Assembly: GCF_025318105.1 (NCBI RefSeq)
Contig: NZ_JAOANI010000015.1
Coordinates: forward strand, 372,001-436,000
Reading direction: 5' to 3'
DNA from: Venatoribacter pacificus
GTDB taxonomy: Bacteria; Pseudomonadota; Gammaproteobacteria; Pseudomonadales; Oceanobacteraceae
DNA length: 64,000 nt
Shown one piece after another: positions 18,704 through 25,326 of this stretch (position 1 is its first letter; each line of letters opens with the position of its first letter). The notes beneath the pieces were generated by a model. The model did not search any database. It was not told where the DNA came from and saw nothing but the letters and a program-made list of their open reading frames with translations. A program made the translations under genes and the position numbers.

Positions 18704-19327
18704 TTATTGAAGGCGGGCACTTAGCGCCTGCAGCACTGGCACCAGTCGCTGTGAATTATGCGGCGGGGCGATATAACCACGGTAAGCGCCCTGTTTATCC
18801 AGAATCACCAGATTGGCGCTGTGATCCATCAGGTATGCCACGCCTTCGCCGCGCTCAACTTTGCTGTACACCGCGTTAAGTTCCGCCGCCAGCACGCCCA
18901 GACCATCGGCATTACCGGTAAAGCCCAGAAAACTCTTATTGAAGTACGCCATATAAGGCTGAAGTGACTGCGGGCTGTCGCGCTCAGGGTCAACCGACAC
19001 CAGCACCACCTGCCATTGTTCGCGAATATCGGCCGGCAGCTGTTTCCAGGTACGGCTGAGGTCGGCAAGCGTGGTCGGGCAGATATCCGGGCAAAAGGTG
19101 TAGCCAAAAAACAGCAGTACGTTACGACCCTGCAACTCGCTCAGCGCCATCCGCTGCCCTTGCTGGTTGATAAATGTCTGATCGGTTACCGCCAATGCAC
19201 GGGGGAACAGCATCAGACCATCCTGCTGCAGTCGCTGCGCCTGTTGCCATTGCGGCGCGTACGCCACGCCAACACCGGTCAGCCATGCCGCAAGTAACAG
19301 TAAAAACAGTACAATCGCTTTTTTCAT
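18704..19327 (-). CDS. SCO1/SenC/PrrC family copper protein
   Basis: A 207-residue membrane-anchored thioredoxin-fold protein. An N-terminal transmembrane anchor (residues 4-22) holds a periplasmic domain with the copper-binding C-x3-C (Cys79, Cys83 in FCPDICP) and the third ligand His169 (MDHSAN). The fold motifs LFFGYTFCPD and VSVDPERDSP are typical. The family delivers copper to the CuA centre of cytochrome c oxidase or acts as a periplasmic thiol/redox protein. No oxidase genes are in the window, so the partner cannot be named. It is divergent from the MATE gene with a 61-bp gap. Confidence 0.88.
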   Translation of the reverse strand: MKKAIVLFLLLLAAWLTGVGVAYAPQWQQAQRLQQDGLMLFPRALAVTDQTFINQQGQRMALSELQGRNVLLFFGYTFCPDICPTTLADLSRTWKQLPADIREQWQVVLVSVDPERDSPQSLQPYMAYFNKSFLGFTGNADGLGVLAAELNAVYSKVERGEGVAYLMDHSANLVILDKQGAYRGYIAPPHNSQRLVPVLQALSARLQ

Positions 19328-19388
19328 CAGTGCCCCAACCCCTATAACCTATAGTGCCCCCAAATCGGTGACGCGGAGTATATCAGCC

Positions 19389-20720
19389 ATGACGGCCAGC
19401 CATGCAGCAACAGCCCCTTCTCTGGCTGCGACACAACGCCGCATCTGGATGTTGGCCTGGCCGATCATGCTCAGCAACATTACCGTGCCGCTGCTGGGCC
19501 TGGCTGACAGTGCGGTACTGGCCCACCTGCCTGATCCACAACACCTGGGAGCGGTCGCGATTGGCGCGCAACTGTTTACCCTGCTGCTGTGGAGTTTTGG
19601 CTTTCTGCGCATGGGCACCACCGCACTGACCGCCCGTGCGGCCGGTGCTCAACAACCGCTTCAGGTTATTCAAAGCCTGCAGCATTCGCTGTGGCTGGTG
19701 ATGCCAATCTGCCTGCTGGTGATGGCCGCCGCCTTTGTAGCGTTGCCGTGGCTGCTGCCGGTGATGGGCGGCAGCGCCGATGTACAAAGCGGCGCTGCGG
19801 AGTATCTCAGCATCCGTCTGTTATCTGCACCCGCGGTACTGGCGCAATATGCGCTCACGGGCTGGTTTATCGGCCTCGGTAAAACGTATGTTCCCTTGCT
19901 GATTCTGACGCTGGTGAACAGTCTGAATGCGCTGCTGGATTATCTGCTGGTGTTTCACGTCGGCATGACCAGCGATGGGGTGGCACTGGGCAGCGTACTG
20001 GCTGATTACAGCGGCCTTGCTGCGGCGCTGTATTTTGCCCGTCGCCATGGGCTGCAGTCATTGGGGACTCGTCCGCCGCTGGCAACACTGCGCCCGCTGT
20101 TACGCATCAACCGACACTTATTCGTGCGCACGCTGTGCCTGCTGCTGGTGTTTGCCTTCTTTACCGCTCAGGGCGCGCGCATGGGGGAACTGACACTGGC
20201 CACGAATGCCCTGCTGATTACCGCGCTGCTGTTGATATCCAATGCGCTGGATGGTTTTTCCCATGCCGCCGAAAGTCTGACCGGACACAGTCTGGGCCGG
20301 GCCAATACCTCACAGCTGCGCCGCACACTGCTATTAACCGCGCTGAATATGTTGCTGCTGGCCAGCCTGCTGACGCTGTTATTGTGGCTGGCCGGCCCCT
20401 ATCTGCTGAGCCTGATGACCAATCAGCCGGAGCTTTTGCCACAACTGCAGCGCTATCAGCATTACCTGTTCTGGTTACCATTGGTCGGTGTTGCCAGTTA
20501 CTGGCTGGATGGTGTGTTTATTGGAGCGCAGGCCAGCAGTGCGATGCGAAATGCCATGCTGGCGGCCGCTTTGCTGGTATTTTTACCGGTCTGGTGGCTG
20601 ACCAGAGAGTGGGGGAACGATGGTCTTTGGTGGGCGTTCTACGCCTTCCTTCTGGCCCGGGCTTTGTTTGCTCTTAACACTTTTTTGGCACTGTGGCGTC
20701 GTCCACAAAATTTTATGTAA
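19389..20720 (+). CDS. MATE family efflux transporter (DinF-like)
   Basis: A 443-residue inner-membrane protein with about 12 transmembrane segments in two homologous bundles. The MATE hallmarks are the first segment IWMLAWPIMLSNITVPLLGLADSAVLAHL and, in the second half, the NALDGFSHAAESLTGHSLGR section typical of the DinF subgroup. The family exports cationic drugs and other toxic compounds by H+ or Na+ antiport. ATG at 19389 has GGAG 10 nt upstream; a GTG at 19368 is in frame but would only add a polar extension. Substrate cannot be read from sequence. Confidence 0.88.
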   Translation: MTASHAATAPSLAATQRRIWMLAWPIMLSNITVPLLGLADSAVLAHLPDPQHLGAVAIGAQLFTLLLWSFGFLRMGTTALTARAAGAQQPLQVIQSLQHSLWLVMPICLLVMAAAFVALPWLLPVMGGSADVQSGAAEYLSIRLLSAPAVLAQYALTGWFIGLGKTYVPLLILTLVNSLNALLDYLLVFHVGMTSDGVALGSVLADYSGLAAALYFARRHGLQSLGTRPPLATLRPLLRINRHLFVRTLCLLLVFAFFTAQGARMGELTLATNALLITALLLISNALDGFSHAAESLTGHSLGRANTSQLRRTLLLTALNMLLLASLLTLLLWLAGPYLLSLMTNQPELLPQLQRYQHYLFWLPLVGVASYWLDGVFIGAQASSAMRNAMLAAALLVFLPVWWLTREWGNDGLWWAFYAFLLARALFALNTFLALWRRPQNFM

Positions 20721-20845
20721 ATCGACTGGTTGCCGCGTCAAACTTTACTATACTTTCCAATGTCGACAGAAACTAGATTCGCAAACCATTGATTTATAAA
20801 GATTTTTTAACCAATTAATTTTTAGATCAATTCCGTCTAAGTTGT

Positions 20846-20908
20846 GCCGTGATTTTCCATTGCGTGAGTAAATCTGAACTTATAGCTTTACCACACGTCA
20901 ATCACGGC
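20846..20908. repeat. Spaced 9-bp inverted repeat upstream of the 213-aa gene
   Basis: GCCGTGATT (20846-20854) recurs as its complement AATCACGGC (20900-20908), 45 nt apart, within a 210-bp AT-rich leader. It could be two operator half-sites or the base of an mRNA leader fold; no T-run follows. Confidence 0.4.
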
Positions 20909-20930
20909 AGATTGGAAACGAGGCAAACGC

Positions 20931-21572
20931 ATGACCATGGAAGTTATCCACCAGCAAATCCGCAACGCCCTCAACGATGAAGCCATCACTCTGCAATTGC
21001 AGAACGCTCTCAGCTCCCGCGCCGATCAGGTTGCCCGGATCGTTGACCTGCCAGAAGGTGAGGCCGCGGAAAAACTGCTGGAATTTGTCGTCCGCTACAT
21101 CGAAGACGTGCCACAGATGCTGCTCGATTTACAGGCCGCCGCACTGGAAGCAGGCTTGAGCCACTACGTGCAGCCGGTTATCCAGATGGCGACCGAATTT
21201 TTCATTACGCCACCTGCGGCACTGAGCCATGAAGTGGGGCTCGCCGCGCTGATGGATAAAGCCTACCTGGCGCACCGCCTGCTGGAAGAAGTGAACGAAA
21301 CCTACATCCACCGAGTTGGCCAACCGCTGACCCCGATGGATATGACGTTGTCGAATGTGATTATTCACACCCTGATCGGCGAACCGTTCGCCAATGATCT
21401 GGACCAGCTGGTCGATGTCGCGGTTAAACGTCTGTTCGGCCCGCAAATGGCCTACCAGAGTCCGGAATTCAAAGCGTTCATGAACCGTCAGGAAGCCAGC
21501 AACCTGGTGCATATCTGGCGTCAGTGGCCATCCATGTCCAATGAGATGGGCCTGACCAGTACATTGCTCTGA
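20931..21572 (+). CDS. Conserved-looking hypothetical protein, 213 aa
   Basis: A cytoplasmic, mostly alpha-helical acidic protein with no signal or membrane segment. Landmarks are ARIVDLPEGEAAEKLLEFVVRYIEDVP, MDKAYLAHRLLEEVNE, HTLIGEPFANDLDQLVDVAVKRLFG and a C-terminal HIWRQWPSMSNEMGL. ATG at 20931 is preceded by GAGG at good spacing; a second ATG lies two codons in. Codon use matches the neighbours, so it is a real gene. I do not recognise the family and give no function. Its 210-bp AT-rich leader holds a spaced 9-bp inverted repeat, which hints at regulation. Convergent with the LysR gene. Confidence 0.7.
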   Translation: MTMEVIHQQIRNALNDEAITLQLQNALSSRADQVARIVDLPEGEAAEKLLEFVVRYIEDVPQMLLDLQAAALEAGLSHYVQPVIQMATEFFITPPAALSHEVGLAALMDKAYLAHRLLEEVNETYIHRVGQPLTPMDMTLSNVIIHTLIGEPFANDLDQLVDVAVKRLFGPQMAYQSPEFKAFMNRQEASNLVHIWRQWPSMSNEMGLTSTLL

Positions 21573-21581
21573 CAACCTTAT

Positions 21582-21606
21582 ACCGGCTTGCCTCAGGCCA
21601 GCCGGT
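21582..21606. terminator. Hairpin at convergent gene ends
   Basis: ACCGGCT/AGCCGGT (7 bp) encloses a further partly paired TGCC/GGCA section. It spans the gap after the 213-residue gene and the last codons of the LysR gene. There is no U-tract, so it is at best a weak bidirectional terminator. Confidence 0.4.
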
Positions 21607-22492
21607 GCTGCATCTCCGGCAGGCGCTGCAGAATAAATTCCTGTAACGCCTGCACCCGCGCACTGCGACGCATATCTTTGTGATACACAAACCACATCAA
21701 TGACGGCTCAGCACTGAGTCCGAACTCCACCTGCTTCAGCCCCGACATGGTGTCCGCCAGGCGCTGCAAACCACCAACCGGGCCGATACCCATGCCTTCT
21801 TTTACCGCCGATAAGATGTCGTTAAAACTGTTACTCTGAAAGGCGATCTGGTCCGGATCAAGCTTCTCCAGCAGTTGCCGGATACCGGAAATCCGTTGTT
21901 TTTCTCCGGTCGGCAAGGCCCACCAATGGCGATTAATATCAGCCATCGAGCGCGGCAGACCATGACGCTCAATATAATTTTCCGAGGCGCAGTAGTGCAT
22001 CTGCACCGGCAGCAGTGGCCGCGCAATCAGATCCGGTTCGCGTGGCTCCGATCCCATACGAATGGCGACATGCACGTCTCCACGCGCCAGCGACAGTACG
22101 TCGTCGGTGGCGACAATCTGTACCCGGATCTGTGGAAACTCCTGGCGGAACGCATGCAGCAGCGGCGTAAAAAACGGCGAAAAATCGGATACTGTCGAGA
22201 TGCGCAACGTGCCGGACGGCGAAGCGTCGAGCGTTGATAAGGTGCCCTGCAGACGGCGCATGTCGGCCACAATCGGATGCATTTTCTCCAGCAGCAACTG
22301 CCCCGCATCGGTCAGACGGTAGCCACGCTGATGGCGGATAAAAAGCTTATGCCCGAGCTGTTGTTCCAGCCGGTTAATGTGGCGCAGCACGGTGCTGTGA
22401 TTCATCCCCAGACGCTCTCCGGCGCGACTGAGACTGCCGGATTCGGCGACCTGATACGCAATACGGATATCGTCCCAACTGGTTTCCATCAT
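21593..22492 (-). CDS. LysR-type transcriptional regulator
   Basis: A 299-residue LysR regulator. The N-terminal winged helix-turn-helix (about residues 1-60) reads AYQVAESGSLSRAGERLGMNHSTVLRHINRLEQQLG. A substrate-binding-like effector domain begins near residue 90 (GTLRISTVSDFSPFFTPLLHAF). I take ATG 22492 (or the adjacent ATG 22489) as start because METSWDDIRIAY is the normal LTTR beginning; the open frame extends further upstream to GTG 22543 with no family support. It is divergent from cytochrome b561/yceI, and a perfect GTTGTGCA-TATT-TGCACAAC palindrome lies in between, so it probably controls that pair and itself. Effector unknown. Confidence 0.85.
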   Translation of the reverse strand: MMETSWDDIRIAYQVAESGSLSRAGERLGMNHSTVLRHINRLEQQLGHKLFIRHQRGYRLTDAGQLLLEKMHPIVADMRRLQGTLSTLDASPSGTLRISTVSDFSPFFTPLLHAFRQEFPQIRVQIVATDDVLSLARGDVHVAIRMGSEPREPDLIARPLLPVQMHYCASENYIERHGLPRSMADINRHWWALPTGEKQRISGIRQLLEKLDPDQIAFQSNSFNDILSAVKEGMGIGPVGGLQRLADTMSGLKQVEFGLSAEPSLMWFVYHKDMRRSARVQALQEFILQRLPEMQHRLA

Positions 22493-22526
22493 CGGTTCTC
22501 TGCACATTGTGAATGGCGACATTTGA

Positions 22527-22546
22527 GTTGTGCATATTTGCACAAC
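22527..22546. promoter_or_regulatory. Candidate LysR operator palindrome
   Basis: A perfect dyad, GTTGTGCA, 4-bp spacer TATT, then TGCACAAC, containing the T-N11-A core of LysR boxes. It sits between the divergent LysR (ATG 22492) and cytochrome b561 (ATG 22630) starts, 35 and 83 bp away respectively. Confidence 0.65.
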
Positions 22547-22629
22547 AGTTGTCTGATTATGCGTGTTTTTTTGCTGAACTAAAGCCGCTATGGTGGAGTC
22601 TTATCGAGATCGATTCTCAGGGACTACAG

Positions 22630-23184
22630 ATGTCACGCTCTGCACTACGCAACACCCCCTCTTCTTACGGCTGGATCAGCATTGTCTTTCACTGGCTGAT
22701 GGCTCTGGCCGTCTTTGGTCTGTTCGGGCTGGGCCTGTATATGGTGGAACTCACCTACTACGACGCCTGGTATCGCGGTTCACTGGATCTGCACAAAAGC
22801 GCAGGCATTATGCTGGCATGCGCATGGTTGCTGCGGGTGTTGTGGAAGTTTGTTAATCCTCAGCCGCAGGCATTGGGCAACAAAGCCTGGGAACACAAAG
22901 CCGCCCACCTCGCCCATGGCCTGCTGTACCTGCTGATGCTGGCGCTGCTTATCAGTGGTTATCTGATTTCTACCGCCGATGGCCGCGCCATTGAAGTGTT
23001 CGGCTGGTTTGAACTGCCCGCTACACTGACCCTCGCCAATCAGGAAGACGTCGCCGGTGTCATTCACTGGGGACTGGCCTGGACACTGATGGCGACGGTC
23101 GCGCTGCATGCTGTGGCCGCCATCAAACATCATTGGCTGGATAAAGATAAAACGCTGGTACGCATGTTAAAGCCCGGTGCTTAA
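22630..23184 (+). CDS. Cytochrome b561 family protein
   Basis: A 184-residue inner-membrane di-haem cytochrome b561 with four transmembrane helices. Candidate haem-ligand histidines sit in ISIVFHWLMAL, LDLHKSAGIM, HLAHGLLYLL and GVIHWGLAWTLMATVALHAV. The bacterial family moves electrons between the quinone pool and periplasmic acceptors, or detoxifies superoxide at the membrane. ATG 22630 follows CAGGGA. The yceI gene starts 82 bp downstream in the same direction, a pairing seen in many proteobacteria. A LysR gene diverges upstream with an operator-like palindrome between, so the pair is probably LysR-controlled. Confidence 0.88.
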   Translation: MSRSALRNTPSSYGWISIVFHWLMALAVFGLFGLGLYMVELTYYDAWYRGSLDLHKSAGIMLACAWLLRVLWKFVNPQPQALGNKAWEHKAAHLAHGLLYLLMLALLISGYLISTADGRAIEVFGWFELPATLTLANQEDVAGVIHWGLAWTLMATVALHAVAAIKHHWLDKDKTLVRMLKPGA

Positions 23185-23266
23185 GTGCGATAAACCGCAC
23201 CGCAATGACAATCTGACCGATGACATAACCGTTTTAAACAACATGTTAAACACCAAGGAGCAAACG

Positions 23267-23842
23267 ATGAAAAAACTGATGCTTGCCGCCGGCCTGAGTG
23301 CCGCGTTGCTGATGCCGTCACTGTCTCAGGCAGCGACGTATCAAATTGATACTCAGGGCGCCCATGCTTTTATCCAGTTCAAAATCCAGCATCTGGGTTA
23401 CAGCTGGCTGCTGGGTCGCTTCAATACCTTTGATGGCCAGTTCGAATACGATGCCAAAGCGCCGGAAAAATCGGCCATTGAAGTAACGATTGAAACCGCC
23501 AGTCTGGATTCCAATCATGCCGAGCGTGACAAGCACCTGAAAGGTTCTGATTTTTTGAATGTCAGCAAATTTCCACAGTCCACATTCAAAAGCACCGGCT
23601 TTAAATCCACCGGCGCCGGCGAAGGCATTCTGAGTGGCGATTTCACCCTGCATGGCGTTACCAAAGCCATCAGCTTCCCGGTGACCATGATTGGTGAGGG
23701 CAAAGACCCGTGGGGCGGCTATCGTGCCGGTTTTGAAGGCAAAACCACACTGAAACTGTCTGACTACGGCATCGATTACAACCTGGGGCCAGCCTCCACG
23801 ACCGTTGAAATTGGTCTGTTTATCGAAGGCGTGCGCCAGTAA
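23267..23842 (+). CDS. YceI family periplasmic lipid-binding protein
   Basis: A 191-residue exported lipocalin-like protein. Signal peptide residues 1-22 (MKK, then hydrophobic, cleavage SQA-AT). The mature domain has the YceI pattern: YQIDTQGAHAFIQFKIQHLGYSWLLGRF, then IEVTIETASLDSNHAERDKHLKGSDFLNVSKFPQSTF and GDFTLHGVTKAI. Family members bind polyisoprenoids or quinone-like lipids in the periplasm. ATG 23267 has a textbook AAGGAG. It follows cytochrome b561 and precedes a strong terminator, so the two form one unit; a shared role in quinone redox chemistry is inferred. Confidence 0.92.
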   Translation: MKKLMLAAGLSAALLMPSLSQAATYQIDTQGAHAFIQFKIQHLGYSWLLGRFNTFDGQFEYDAKAPEKSAIEVTIETASLDSNHAERDKHLKGSDFLNVSKFPQSTFKSTGFKSTGAGEGILSGDFTLHGVTKAISFPVTMIGEGKDPWGGYRAGFEGKTTLKLSDYGIDYNLGPASTTVEIGLFIEGVRQ

Positions 23843-23875
23843 TTACTGAGCACACGACAACAGGCAGAAAAACAT

Positions 23876-23915
23876 CAGGCAGAAAGAGCAGTCGTTCTTT
23901 CTGCCTGTTTTGTTT
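23876..23915 (+). terminator. Rho-independent terminator after yceI
   Basis: A 12-bp perfect stem, CAGGCAGAAAGA/TCTTTCTGCCTG, with an 8-nt loop followed by TTTTGTTT, 34 bp past the yceI stop. An extra partial copy of the left arm (ACAGGCAGAAA) lies just before it. Confidence 0.85.
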
Positions 23916-23931
23916 CTGGCGTCTCTGTTTT

Positions 23932-24210
23932 TCAGGCATCCGTGGTGCGGCGACGCTTAAAGATTCCCGGCAGATTGATAACCTGCACAAAGCGGAAGAC
24001 CAGCACGGCGTGGATCAGCGCAACGATGCTGCCAACGGCATACTGTCCCGAGCCCATCATTTCCCACACCATCATCGGCAGCACCAGAATCGGAAACCAG
24101 GCCAGATAGCGGTAGAACACTTTTTCAAAGCGTGAGCCGGCGTCATTGGCCGTCGTCACGACCTCCGCACTGTCGGTTACTTTGCTGCGCTTGTTGTTAT
24201 TGTTTGACAT
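23932..24210 (-). CDS. Small two-helix membrane protein, unknown
   Basis: A 92-residue protein with a polar Asn/Lys/Ser-rich N-terminus and two hydrophobic helices (about residues 33-52, WFPILVLPMMVWEMMG; and 57-77, VGSIVALIHAVLVFRFVQVI). It has a basic Lys-Arg-Arg-Arg tail that should be cytoplasmic by the positive-inside rule. ATG 24210 is preceded by AGGT; a GTG three codons upstream is also in frame. Convergent with yceI, sharing its terminator region. Family not recognised. Confidence 0.6.
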   Translation of the reverse strand: MSNNNNKRSKVTDSAEVVTTANDAGSRFEKVFYRYLAWFPILVLPMMVWEMMGSGQYAVGSIVALIHAVLVFRFVQVINLPGIFKRRRTTDA

Positions 24211-24372
24211 GACCTGCACCTGTTTCAGCTGAACCTTCAGAGGATCATATTCTCCTGCTCCCGGCTATTAGCCCATGGTCGGAACCTCACCGTAGTGAAG
24301 CCCCGTATCGACCAGCAGAAAACACGTAAACTGCTAGGCTTAACAAAGATTTAGCGGATATCCGGAGTTTCT

Positions 24373-25326
24373 GTGCAGGGTTGGATTACAAGGTTGCTGC
24401 TCTGCCTTTCATTAACGGTCATAAGCGGCTGCGACTCTCCGGGTCCGGCGCTGCGAATTGGCACCAATGTCTGGCCCGGTTATGAACCCCTTTATCTGGC
24501 CCGCGAGCAAGGGCTGTACGATCATCACATCAAGCTGGTTGAGCTGCCCTCGGCATCGGATGTTATGGATGCATTGCGCATGGGTCATCTTGAAGGCGGC
24601 GCCCTGAGTCTGGATGAAGTGTTATCGCTGGTGCAGGAAGGCCAGGATCTGGTGGTCGTGCTTGTGTTCAGTTTCTCTGCCGGTGCCGATGTCATTATGG
24701 CGCACCCGAATATCAAAACTCTGGGGGACCTGCGCGGTAAAACCATTGCGCTGGAAACCACCGCCGTCGGCGCACTGATGCTCAAAAATGCGATGGAGTT
24801 TGCCGAGTTACAGGACGATGCCTTACACATCCGTCATATAGGCCTGAGCGACCACCTTAATGCTTATAAGGCCGGCAGCATTGATGCCATGATTACGTTC
24901 GAGCCCTTCAGCAGCGAGCTGGCCCATGCGGGTGCGCATGTGCTGTTCGACAGCAGTGCCATCAAAGGCCAGATCGTCGATGTTCTGGCCATTCGGCGCG
25001 AGGTAATCACTCAACAGCAGAGGCCTATTCAGGAACTCATTCAAGGCTACTTTAAGGCCAGGCGCATGCTGCGCACCACACCTGCAGCCGCCCTTGCCAT
25101 CATGAACCAGCGTATGCGCCTGCCAGAAGACGATGTCGGTAAGATGTTTGACGGCATCGAACTGGCAGATATTGCAGAAAACAGGCGTTTGCTGAGTGGT
25201 GATCCGTCCCCCTTAAGCCGCCATTCCGATCACCTGGCCCTGATCATGGTAAAGCAGAAACTGATGATGACTCCTCCGGCACTTAAACACTTCACCACGC
25301 CTCGTTTTCTACCGGAATCGTCATGA
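24373..25326 (+). CDS. NMT1/SsuA-like substrate-binding lipoprotein coupled to GGDEF-EAL
   Basis: A 317-residue binding protein of the nitrate/sulfonate/taurine (NMT1-like) fold, lipid-anchored: signal with lipobox ISGC (Cys 20). Fold markers are LRIGTNVWPGYEPLYLAREQGLY, then VELPSASDVMDALRMGHLEGGALSLDEVL, GADVIMAHPNIKTLGDLRGKTIALE and AGSIDAMITFEPF. GTG 24373 follows GGAG by 5 nt. No permease or ATPase is near. Instead its stop overlaps the start of a membrane GGDEF-EAL protein (ATGA). This points to a periplasmic sensor that presents its ligand to that protein, as NspS does for MbaA in Vibrio cholerae. Ligand unknown. Confidence 0.85.
   Translation: MQGWITRLLLCLSLTVISGCDSPGPALRIGTNVWPGYEPLYLAREQGLYDHHIKLVELPSASDVMDALRMGHLEGGALSLDEVLSLVQEGQDLVVVLVFSFSAGADVIMAHPNIKTLGDLRGKTIALETTAVGALMLKNAMEFAELQDDALHIRHIGLSDHLNAYKAGSIDAMITFEPFSSELAHAGAHVLFDSSAIKGQIVDVLAIRREVITQQQRPIQELIQGYFKARRMLRTTPAAALAIMNQRMRLPEDDVGKMFDGIELADIAENRRLLSGDPSPLSRHSDHLALIMVKQKLMMTPPALKHFTTPRFLPESS

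Noticed and set aside
19951..19960. parS-like half site TGTTTCACGT
   Set aside because: Only one arm matches; the second half (CGGCAT) does not, and it lies inside the MATE coding sequence. No complete parS was seen near parAB either.
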